This document shows, one piece after another, positions 1-6,002 of a stretch of DNA of 12,563 bases (the first letter of the stretch is position 1; each line of letters opens with the position of its first letter). The position numbers and the translations under genes were made by a program. Location: the NCBI GenBank assembly GCA_902772945.1, contig CACYCU010000095.1, positions 1 through 12,563 of the forward strand. Direction: 5' to 3'. The notes beneath the pieces were generated by a model that did no database searches, was not told where the DNA came from, and worked only from the letters and a program-made list of their open reading frames with translations. The stretch comes from an uncultured bacterium. GTDB taxonomy: Bacteria; Cyanobacteriota; Vampirovibrionia; Gastranaerophilales; Gastranaerophilaceae.

Positions 1-809
1 AAGAAGACAGAACAGAATTTTTTGCCACTTTCTTTCAGGAATATTACAGCACTTTAAAACTTGAATTCCCTGACAAAATAGTTTCAAACGAACTTGAAGC
101 TGTTGGAGAAAAAGCCCTGTATGAAGAATGGCTCGAAATTTTAGCACAAAAGAAAGTTAAAATAAGCTACGGCAAATCCGCTCAGGGAAAAGAACTCCAA
201 ATGCTTGCAGATAAAAATGCACAGGTTGTCCTTGATAACGCAAAAATCACTAAAATGACAAAAATTCGTGATGATTTTAATGAAATAGGTTCATATTTGG
301 CTGAAAAACTTCATTTGAAAAATTTTCCGCACAGAATGGAATGCTATGATATTTCGCACATTCAAGGGACAAACACCGTCGCATCTATGGTAACTTTTAT
401 AAACGGTGTAAAAAAAGCATCCGAATACAGAAAGTTTAAAATTAATTCTACTGAAGGCAAACCGGATGATTTTCTTTCTATGAAAGAAGTTTTGACAAGA
501 CGACTAAGCCATCTTGGTGAAAAAAAATGGGAAAAACCTGATTTAATAATAATAGACGGTGGCAAGGGGCAATTGTCAAGTGTTATGCAAATTATTGAAG
601 AACTCGGAATTACAGATATTGATGTTGTGAGTCTTGCCAAAAGAAATGAAGAAGTTTTTCTTCCAAAACAATCAGACCCTGTAATTTTGCCAAGAAATTC
701 AAGCGCATTATTTTTATTCCAAAGAATAAGAGATGAAGCGCACAGATTTGCAATAACATTCCATCGAAAATTACGGTCAAAATCAATGATTACTCATCAT
801 TCGGATTGA
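1..809 (+). CDS. uvrC: UvrC, excinuclease ABC subunit C, 3' part (C-terminal HhH domain absent)
   Basis: This is the dual-incision nuclease of nucleotide excision repair, which works with UvrB on damaged DNA in the cytoplasm. The reading frame is open from base 3, so the 5' end lies outside the window; 268 codons are visible. The C-terminal RNase H-like nuclease domain is clear: ECYDISHIQGT (Asp at 348-350), LIIIDGGKGQL (Asp at 555-557) and RDEAHRFAITFHRKLRSK (His at 741-743), which carry the conserved acidic and His residues of the 5' incision site. Normal UvrC continues from HRKLRSK into a roughly 50-60 residue helix-hairpin-helix DNA-binding domain. Here the protein ends eight residues later (SMITHHSD) and its last 20 bases overlap the 3' end of the convergent gene. 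Identity is near certain; whether the short end is natural, a mutation or an assembly effect is open. Confidence 0.95.
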   Translation, partial: EDRTEFFATFFQEYYSTLKLEFPDKIVSNELEAVGEKALYEEWLEILAQKKVKISYGKSAQGKELQMLADKNAQVVLDNAKITKMTKIRDDFNEIGSYLAEKLHLKNFPHRMECYDISHIQGTNTVASMVTFINGVKKASEYRKFKINSTEGKPDDFLSMKEVLTRRLSHLGEKKWEKPDLIIIDGGKGQLSSVMQIIEELGITDIDVVSLAKRNEEVFLPKQSDPVILPRNSSALFLFQRIRDEAHRFAITFHRKLRSKSMITHHSD

Positions 810-1344
810 TTTGTTGATTTTTATTATCACGATTGAGAGCTTCTTTGACGGTTTTAAGTTTTTTGATACTGCCTGTGCCCGTAGTGTATTCTGCAATAGA
901 ATTTTTGATTTTTGTTTGTTCTTCCTGACGTTTTCTCTCCTCTGCTTCTTGAGCTGAAGGCGGAAGCAATTTTTTATTTTCAGGACTGCTGTTGTCTATA
1001 TTTCCATCGCTATTCATAATAGTAAATTGTTTTGTAGTATATAACCAGTGTTTTTTTAATTCACCTTTAATGTTTGGTCTTGTAGCCCAAAGTATAACAT
1101 ACCTTTCATCAGAAGATAATCCGCCGCTTATCTTTGTCAAAGGTTCAATACCAAAACACGCCGAAGATATATTTACAGACACCCAAAAATGAGGGGTGCT
1201 CAACTTTTTAGGCTCCATATAAACTTTTAGGTTATTATATCTGTGATAAATTTTTTGTGCTGTGTTATATGAATCTGATTTTGCATTAATTATGTATTCC
1301 CTTAAACTGTTTTCAAGAATTTTTATAGAATCAGAATCTGACAT
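790..1344 (-). CDS. Unrecognised 184-residue protein, last gene of the minus-strand operon
   Basis: I do not recognise a family. The protein has no signal peptide or membrane helix, so it is probably cytoplasmic. Residues about 1-110 look like a mixed alpha/beta domain with several aromatic and beta-prone stretches (KVYMEP, HFWVSVNI, RYVILWATRP, HWLYTTKQF). A charged, probably helical or coiled-coil stretch follows at about 130-150 (AQEAEERKRQEEQTKIK), then a Lys/Asn-rich polar tail. The start is supported by AGGAGG at 1349-1354, four bases before ATG, and this site overlaps the stop codon of the upstream UPF0210 gene. That implies translational coupling and cotranscription with the motor pair. 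The 3' end overlaps the end of uvrC by 20 bases. It could be a lineage-specific accessory protein of the ZorAB-like pair or an unrelated passenger. Confidence 0.8.
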   Translation of the reverse strand: MSDSDSIKILENSLREYIINAKSDSYNTAQKIYHRYNNLKVYMEPKKLSTPHFWVSVNISSACFGIEPLTKISGGLSSDERYVILWATRPNIKGELKKHWLYTTKQFTIMNSDGNIDNSSPENKKLLPPSAQEAEERKRQEEQTKIKNSIAEYTTGTGSIKKLKTVKEALNRDNKNQQINPNDE

Positions 1345-1348
1345 AAAT

Positions 1349-1354
1349 CCTCCT
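1349..1354 (-). promoter_or_regulatory. Ribosome binding site overlapping upstream stop codon
   Basis: On the minus strand this reads AGGAGG four bases before the ATG at 1344-1342. The first bases are shared with the TAG stop codon (1355-1353) of the UPF0210 gene. Terminating ribosomes therefore sit on the initiation site of the next gene, which favours coupled translation. Confidence 0.7.
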
Positions 1355-2714
1355 AATTATTTAAGCTATGTATTGGTGCCGGTATCCGGCCGCCTCTTTT
1401 GACAAAACCTGATGAAGATAAGTTATTTACGCTCATAATAGGTGCTTTTCCTAAAAGTCCGCCATAAAAAACTTCCTCTCCTATATTCTTTCCCAAAACC
1501 GGTATAATTCTAACGGCAGTTGTTTTTTTATTTATCATTCCAATTGCCATCTCATCTGCAATTATACCTGCAATAGTGTCTGTTGGGGTATCCCCCGGTA
1601 TTGCAATCATATCAAGTCCTACAGAACAAACTGATGTCATTGCTTCTAATTTGTCAAACGTCAAATATTTTTTTGAAGCAGCTTCAATCATGCCTGCATC
1701 TTCAGACACAGGAATAAATGCTCCTGACAGTCCGCCAACATGTGAACTTGCCATTATACCGCCTTTTTTTACAGCATCGTTTAACATTGCAAGGGCAGCC
1801 GTCGTTCCATGAGCTCCTGCATGTTCAAGTCCCATTGCCTGAAATATTCCGGCAACACTATCACCAACTGCAGGAGTAGGCGCAAGTGATAAATCAATAA
1901 CTCCAAACGGAATATCCAATTTTTGTGCTAATTTTCGTCCTACAAGCTCACCTGTCGTTGTAATTTTATAGGCAATTTGTTTAATTTTATTGGCAAGGGT
2001 ACTCAAGTCAGCTGATTTGTCCAAAGATTCAATTGCAGCTCTAACAACGCCTGGACCTGATACTCCGACATTCAGAGCGCATTCCGGTTCTCCTATTCCG
2101 CAAAAAGCACCTGCCATAAACGGATTATCTCCGGGAGAATTACAAAATACAACAAGTTTTGCAGCACCTATTCCGTCATTATCTTTTGTTAATTCTGCCG
2201 ATTTTTTAATAATTTCTGACATCCTTAATATTGCATCCATATTTATGCCGGCTTTTGAAGATGCAACATTTATTGATGAACAAACTCTCTCTGTTTGCGC
2301 CAAAGCTTCAGGAATACTATCTATCAAAAGTTTATCACCTTTTGTGCAGCCTTTTTCTACAAGAGCTGAAAATCCGCCAATAAAATTTACTCCAACATCT
2401 TTTGCAGCTTTATCAAGAGTTTTAGCAATTTTTACATAATCCGGATTTTTACAAGCCTCACCTATCAAAGAAATTGGTGTTACTGCAATTCTTTTATTTA
2501 CTATTGGGATAGAATAATCATTTTCAAATTCATTTGCAAATTCAACCAAATTTGCCGCATATTTTTTTATTTTATTATAAATATTATCGCACAAGACATC
2601 AATATCACTATCTATACAATCTCTCAAACTCAATGCAAGAGTAACTGTACGAATATCGAGATTATACAGTCTTATCATATTAATTGTTTCAATTATCAAA
2701 TCTTCATTTAGCAT
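1353..2714 (-). CDS. UPF0210 (DUF711) PFL-like family protein
   Basis: At 453 residues this has the usual full length of the UPF0210/DUF711 family, which is annotated as PFL-like from its resemblance to pyruvate formate-lyase folds; the reaction is unknown. Family-like stretches include the start (LIIETINMIRLYNLDIRTVTLALSL), VNKRIAVTPISLIGEA (about 72-87), NFIGGFSALVEKG (about 110-122), CNSPGDNPFMAGAFCGIGEPE (about 191-211), the Gly/Pro-rich GVSGPGVVRAAIES (about 217-230), and late segments around SSHVGGLSGAFIPVSEDAGM and SVCSVGLDMIAIPGDTP. It looks intact and cytoplasmic. In other bacteria the family often sits beside a small ACT-domain protein; none is seen here. Its start codon lies inside the 3' end of the motB/zorB-like gene (11-base overlap) and it has no strong ribosome site of its own, so translation is probably coupled. 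Family call is firm; function is not known. Confidence 0.9.
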   Translation of the reverse strand: MLNEDLIIETINMIRLYNLDIRTVTLALSLRDCIDSDIDVLCDNIYNKIKKYAANLVEFANEFENDYSIPIVNKRIAVTPISLIGEACKNPDYVKIAKTLDKAAKDVGVNFIGGFSALVEKGCTKGDKLLIDSIPEALAQTERVCSSINVASSKAGINMDAILRMSEIIKKSAELTKDNDGIGAAKLVVFCNSPGDNPFMAGAFCGIGEPECALNVGVSGPGVVRAAIESLDKSADLSTLANKIKQIAYKITTTGELVGRKLAQKLDIPFGVIDLSLAPTPAVGDSVAGIFQAMGLEHAGAHGTTAALAMLNDAVKKGGIMASSHVGGLSGAFIPVSEDAGMIEAASKKYLTFDKLEAMTSVCSVGLDMIAIPGDTPTDTIAGIIADEMAIGMINKKTTAVRIIPVLGKNIGEEVFYGGLLGKAPIMSVNNLSSSGFVKRGGRIPAPIHSLNN

Positions 2715-3411
2715 TTCGGTTTGCCTTTTGGAACATAAGATCCGTAATATCGAGTGATCTTGCTTTTAAGCGAAGTTCTACACGACGACTTTTATTGTAA
2801 TCTTCTTTTCCGTCATCTGTTAAAACAGGTTCGGAAAAACTCTTTCCTTCCACAACAAGTTTTTTCTTAAGTTGTTCATTGTATTGTTTATTGTATCCGG
2901 TTTTAAAAATATAGTTTGCGACAGAATTTGCCCTTTCAAGACTCAAGCTCATATTTCTCAAATATTGTTCGTCAGGATTACTTATACCTGCATAAGATTG
3001 ACTGTCAGTGTGTCCTTGAACCAGTATACTTTCCGTATTTGATACAAAGTCTTTTTTCTCAAATATTGTATTAATATATATAGGTGCAAATTTATCCAAA
3101 AAGGCTTTTCCTTTTGGAGAAAGAGTGTAGCTTCCGACTTCAAACAAATCTAGATCAGAAATTTTTATATCACCTGTCATTTTATCAACTTCTGCTTTAA
3201 TATTTGCCTTCTTAAGATTTTCAATAAGCTCTTTACTCATCTCCATTCGTTGTTTTTTCTGTTCCAAATTTTGCTGAGTAAACCCTGTCATTGCAAACAC
3301 AAACAAAACCATGAAGATAATTGCCAAACCTAACATAAGGTCTGACATTGTTGTCCAGAATATATTATTATCGCCTAAATCTGCTGATTTTTGTTTTAGT
3401 TTTAAGCCCAT
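2704..3411 (-). CDS. MotB/ZorB-like stator protein with OmpA peptidoglycan-binding domain
   Basis: This is the peptidoglycan-anchored half of an ion-driven motor pair (235 residues). A short cytoplasmic N-terminus is followed by one transmembrane helix at about 25-44, opening with the motif FWTTMSDLMLGLAIIF. Asp24 occupies the place of the proton-carrying Asp of MotB and ZorB. A plug or linker region (about 45-85, Lys/Glu/Gln-rich) leads to an OmpA-like periplasmic domain (about 105-222) with LVQGHTDSQSYAG, SLERANSVANYIF, VVEGKSFSEPV and NKSRRVELRL, the residues that bind peptidoglycan. The WxxxSDLMxGL start of the helix is closer to ZorB and related non-flagellar OmpA proteins than to flagellar MotB. 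It lies nine bases after the MotA/ZorA-like gene, with AGAGGA overlapping that gene's stop as ribosome site. No flagellar or Zorya effector genes are nearby. Confidence 0.88.
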   Translation of the reverse strand: MGLKLKQKSADLGDNNIFWTTMSDLMLGLAIIFMVLFVFAMTGFTQQNLEQKKQRMEMSKELIENLKKANIKAEVDKMTGDIKISDLDLFEVGSYTLSPKGKAFLDKFAPIYINTIFEKKDFVSNTESILVQGHTDSQSYAGISNPDEQYLRNMSLSLERANSVANYIFKTGYNKQYNEQLKKKLVVEGKSFSEPVLTDDGKEDYNKSRRVELRLKARSLDITDLMFQKANRNAK

Positions 3412-3420
3412 TTAATTCCT

Positions 3421-4329
3421 CTAGAATAAATCATCAACATCATCTGATTTACTGTTTTTTGCTACTTCTTTCATACTTTTGTTCATCTGATTTATTCCGA
3501 AAATCAGATTTTCAAGATACGGAACCAGATTACTTGCTATGCCTGAATTTAATGCAACTTTAAAGTTTTCAGGCATCATTGTTATAAGATTTGAAATTGA
3601 GTTATTTTGAATTTTTGTTTCTTTTAATAATTCTAATAAGAATTTTTCTGATGAAATATTATCAAATAATTTGCCAATTAATTCTTCACATTTAGCAAGC
3701 GGAATTTTACACAATTTTTGTGAAAGAAGTCTTTCAACCATCAAATATATCAATGAAGAACCAACCGCAACAACTGATACAAGCGCTGCAGTCTGCATGC
3801 TTGACATCAAGCCTGATACGGATGATATTGTATTTTCCTGATTTGTAAAGTCCAATTTACCAAATGCTATTGCGATGTTTAAGAATGTAAATAACGGACC
3901 AAAACCTGTAAGAATAGTTGGTATTGTTTGTATAAATTTATTATTGAATTTTGAATTTACCAGACTTTCTTCATTAAAGAAATACAAAGGATCAACAGTT
4001 GTTTGAATGTTTTGAACAGTTTCTGATACTTCTTTGTATGTCAAGTTATTATCTTTTCCTTTTAATGCTACTGATTCGGAAAATACCAGAGTATTTTTAA
4101 ATTCATGCCAAACTGCAGAAACATATGGATTGGATGACATCCATTCATCAATCTCTCTAAATCTGAAGTTTAAATCACTCTTTTTAAAATCTGATATAAA
4201 ATTTAGCAATATTAACAAATTTTTATTCGCAAATTTATAACTTTTAATACAATAAATTACAGAACAGATAAATACCACAATTACTATCATGATTGGTATA
4301 TCTGTAAAAATCTTCAATAAAAAATTCAT
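3421..4329 (-). CDS. MotA/ZorA-like proton-channel subunit
   Basis: This 302-residue inner-membrane protein is the probable channel partner of the downstream OmpA-domain protein. Predicted helices are at about 11-28 (IPIMIVIVVFICSVIYCI), 134-158 (IPTILTGFGPLFTFLNIAIAFG) and 175-198 (MQTAALVSVVAVGSSLIYLM). The pattern 'PTxLTGxGxLxTFLxxAxxxxxLDF' followed by 'GLMSSMQTAALVSxxAVGSSL' fits the MotA/TolQ/ExbB superfamily and, within it, the ZorA-like branch rather than flagellar MotA. About 100 soluble residues precede helix 2. The tail after helix 3 is about 100 residues, much shorter than the several-hundred-residue coiled tail of known ZorA. It is the first gene of the operon, with AAGGAG at 4335-4340, five bases before ATG, and a good promoter just upstream. 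The motor-subunit assignment is confident; membership in a defence system is inference. Confidence 0.82.
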   Translation of the reverse strand: MNFLLKIFTDIPIMIVIVVFICSVIYCIKSYKFANKNLLILLNFISDFKKSDLNFRFREIDEWMSSNPYVSAVWHEFKNTLVFSESVALKGKDNNLTYKEVSETVQNIQTTVDPLYFFNEESLVNSKFNNKFIQTIPTILTGFGPLFTFLNIAIAFGKLDFTNQENTISSVSGLMSSMQTAALVSVVAVGSSLIYLMVERLLSQKLCKIPLAKCEELIGKLFDNISSEKFLLELLKETKIQNNSISNLITMMPENFKVALNSGIASNLVPYLENLIFGINQMNKSMKEVAKNSKSDDVDDLF

Positions 4330-4334
4330 ACTCT

Positions 4335-4340
4335 CTCCTT
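4335..4340 (-). promoter_or_regulatory. Ribosome binding site of the motA/zorA-like gene
   Basis: AAGGAG on the minus strand lies five bases before the ATG at 4329-4327. It fixes the start of the operon's first gene and follows almost directly on the predicted transcription start near 4341, giving a very short leader. Confidence 0.75.
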
Positions 4341-4342
4341 GA

Positions 4343-4369
4343 TTGAAATTATATCATAACGATTATAAT
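4343..4369 (+). promoter_or_regulatory. Possible promoter of hemW, overlapping the divergent promoter
   Basis: On the plus strand TATAAT occurs at 4364-4369, about 30 bases before the hemW ATG. Candidate -35 elements are TTGAAA at 4343-4348 (spacer 15) or TTGATT at 4339-4344 (spacer 19); neither spacing is ideal. The site lies inside the promoter of the minus-strand operon, so the two would compete for RNA polymerase. Confidence 0.4.
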
Positions 4370-4376
4370 ATGGCAA
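4348..4376 (-). promoter_or_regulatory. Sigma70-type promoter of the four-gene minus-strand operon
   Basis: Read on the minus strand: a -35 element TTGCCA (4376-4371), a 17-base spacer and a perfect -10 element TATAAT (4353-4348). An upstream TG one base before the -10 makes it an extended -10 promoter. Transcription should begin near 4341, about a dozen bases before the start codon. The fit to the housekeeping consensus is the best seen in this window. Confidence 0.7.
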
Positions 4377-4398
4377 TTTTTTGTATTATATTATACAT

Positions 4399-5484
4399 AT
4401 GACAAAAAATGTTTATATACACGTTCCCTTTTGCAGGCAAAAATGTAAATATTGCTCTTTTATTTCTTTTCCAAAACTTGAACTGAAAGAACAATATTTA
4501 AAAGCTTTAGAAATACAAATTACAAACTGCTACAAAAATGAAATATTAGAAACATTATATTTTGGGGGCGGAACACCTTCTTTGTTATCAGTTAATGATT
4601 TCAAAAATATTTTGAATTTATTTAACATTAATTCCGATACAGAAATTACTGTAGAATTAAATCCAGAAACATTAACCGAAAAATATTTATCCGATTTGTA
4701 CGGATTAGGCATCAATAGATTAAGCATTGGCTGTCAGACTTTTGATAATAATATTTTGGAATACATCGGACGAAAACACAATTCATCAGATGTAAAAAAC
4801 ACAGTAAAAATCGCACAAAACATAGGATTTAGAAATATAAGTCTTGATTTTATATACGGACTTCCAACACAAGATGTCAGTATGTTTAGAGATGATTTAT
4901 CTCAAGCTTTAGAACTCGGAATTTCGCATATTTCATTATATGGTTTAAAAATAGAAGAAGACTGCTATTTTGGCAAATATCCTCCAAAATCACTTCCTGA
5001 CAACGACATACAGGCCGACATGTATGAAAATGCAGTAAAATTTTTAAAAGAAAACAATTTTGAACATTACGAAATCAGTAATTTTTCAAAAAAAGGTTAC
5101 AATTCCAAACACAATTTGAATTATTGGAATAATAACAGTTATTATGGTTTTGGGGTTGCGGCACACGGATATGAAGATGGTATAAGATATTCAAATCCAA
5201 AAACCATAGAAGAATTTATTAAAAACCCTCTAAAACATAAAACTGAATTAAAGTTATCTTCCGATGAAATTTTGGAAGAAGAAATTTTTCTTGGTTTTAG
5301 AAAATTATCAGGTATTAATACAAAAAATATAAATGAAAAATTTTCAATAGACTTTGAAAACAAATATAAAAACGTCCTTAAAAAATATAACCAATATATT
5401 ACAAGAACACCCGTCGGATACAGACTATCCGAAAAAGGTGTTCTTATAAGTAATTCTATATTATCTGAGTTTCTGGAAGATTAG
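4399..5484 (+). CDS. hemW: HemW, radical SAM heme chaperone
   Basis: HemW is a HemN-like radical SAM protein that binds heme and delivers it to target proteins; older annotation calls it oxygen-independent coproporphyrinogen III oxidase-like. The 361-residue product has the 4Fe-4S motif in PFCRQKCKYCSF (Cys12, Cys16, Cys19). There is no fourth Cys two residues on, which separates HemW from true HemN. It also has the SAM-binding YFGGGTPSLL, the segment LSIGCQTFDNNILEYIGRKH, SLDFIYGLPTQ, and HNLNYW, the HNxxYW motif used as a HemW marker. The C-terminal HemN domain is present (EEIFLGFRKLSGI). I take the ATG at 4399 because the protein then begins MTKNVYIHVPFC as in the family; an upstream TTG in frame at 4381 would add six residues. 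No Shine-Dalgarno sequence is visible. Its stop overlaps the stop of the convergent small gene. Confidence 0.93.
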   Translation: MTKNVYIHVPFCRQKCKYCSFISFPKLELKEQYLKALEIQITNCYKNEILETLYFGGGTPSLLSVNDFKNILNLFNINSDTEITVELNPETLTEKYLSDLYGLGINRLSIGCQTFDNNILEYIGRKHNSSDVKNTVKIAQNIGFRNISLDFIYGLPTQDVSMFRDDLSQALELGISHISLYGLKIEEDCYFGKYPPKSLPDNDIQADMYENAVKFLKENNFEHYEISNFSKKGYNSKHNLNYWNNNSYYGFGVAAHGYEDGIRYSNPKTIEEFIKNPLKHKTELKLSSDEILEEEIFLGFRKLSGINTKNINEKFSIDFENKYKNVLKKYNQYITRTPVGYRLSEKGVLISNSILSEFLED

Positions 5485-5849
5485 TCCTTTTTGAATTTTT
5501 TTGCAACAGTTTCATAACATTTTTCTGCTTTTTCGCCTACATAAACGGCAGCATTTTTTATATGAGCCCATGCTTTTTTAACAAATCCTTCTGTCTTTTC
5601 AAGGTCTACTTTTTCAATTTTTTTATTTTTTACTGCATAACCTAAACCGGCAAAAGCACCTAAAGCCACAATCGCTGTTGCTATTGCTGTTTTTAAAGCA
5701 GAGCCGGATTTTTTGTCTTGATTGTTAAATCTTTCAAAAGAATCAGGTTTATCAACAGAAACCTGTGTTGAAAATTTTCCTGGAGAACTTAAGATATCCT
5801 GAGAAACTGTTTCTCCGCGAAAATTTATATTTGATATTGCATCTATCAT
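5481..5849 (-). CDS. Small single-pass membrane protein with N-terminal NINFRG motif
   Basis: This 122-residue protein matches no named family I know. It starts MIDAISNINFRGE, followed by a polar, Ser/Asp-rich stretch to about residue 50. One hydrophobic helix follows at about 52-73 (LKTAIATAIVALGAFAGLGYAV), then a strongly basic, Lys-rich helical tail (KKAWAHIKNAAVYVGEKAEKCYETVAKKF). The basic flank after the helix suggests the tail is cytoplasmic. From memory, short proteins opening with a NINF[RK]G-like motif recur in gut Melainabacteria; I cannot verify this here. The start is ATG at 5849, six bases after a strong AGGAGGT; an in-frame GTG at 5867 lies upstream of that site and is unlikely. 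Its TAA stop overlaps the hemW TAG. No convincing promoter was found upstream. Confidence 0.82.
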   Translation of the reverse strand: MIDAISNINFRGETVSQDILSSPGKFSTQVSVDKPDSFERFNNQDKKSGSALKTAIATAIVALGAFAGLGYAVKNKKIEKVDLEKTEGFVKKAWAHIKNAAVYVGEKAEKCYETVAKKFKKD

Positions 5850-5855
5850 GAGTTG

Positions 5856-5862
5856 ACCTCCT
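5856..5862 (-). promoter_or_regulatory. Strong ribosome binding site that sets the small gene's start
   Basis: AGGAGGT on the minus strand, six bases before ATG at 5849-5847. Because it lies downstream of the alternative GTG at 5867-5865, it selects the ATG and the NINFRG-type N-terminus. Confidence 0.75.
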
Positions 5863-5979
5863 AACACTATACATATAAAACGACCTTATAAGATATTTTG
5901 TCGAAATATTAGAAATTTTTCAATAAAATTTACAAAACTTTACATTAATTTTGGAATATTTTTTTTGCAAATGTAATCG

Positions 5980-5994
5980 TATAATTTGTAGGAG
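5980..5994 (+). promoter_or_regulatory. -10 element and ribosome site ahead of the 1142-residue gene
   Basis: TATAAT at 5980-5985 is followed by AGGAG at 5990-5994 and the ATG at 6003. No good -35 lies 16-18 bases upstream of the -10; TTGCAA (5965-5970) is too close and TTGGAA (5951-5956) too far. The promoter may need an activator or an alternative sigma factor, perhaps the one encoded downstream. With this -10 the transcript would start close to or within the ribosome site, so the true start may lie further upstream. Confidence 0.35.
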
Positions 5995-6002
5995 AAAAAT
6001 AT

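Noticed and set aside
1990..2439. Plus-strand frame of 149 codons within the UPF0210 gene
   Set aside because: Antisense shadow of a well-conserved gene; composition is Ser/Ala/Pro-rich and no start signal is present.
2704..4329. Flagellar stator MotA/MotB
   Set aside because: The channel subunit has three rather than four evident membrane helices and lacks the large loop between helices 2 and 3. The partner helix motif is ZorB-like and no flagellar gene is near. I kept a ZorAB-like call instead.
4381..4398. TTG at 4381 as the hemW start
   Set aside because: It adds six residues not typical of the family and lies within the promoter region; the ATG at 4399 gives the standard HemW N-terminus.
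5470..5500. Bidirectional terminator between hemW and the small gene
   Set aside because: The stop codons overlap and only T-rich sequence follows; I found no stable GC-containing hairpin.
5900..5925. Short palindrome GAAATTTTTC-type in the divergent intergenic region as an operator
   Set aside because: It is short, AT-only in its core and expected by chance in this base composition.
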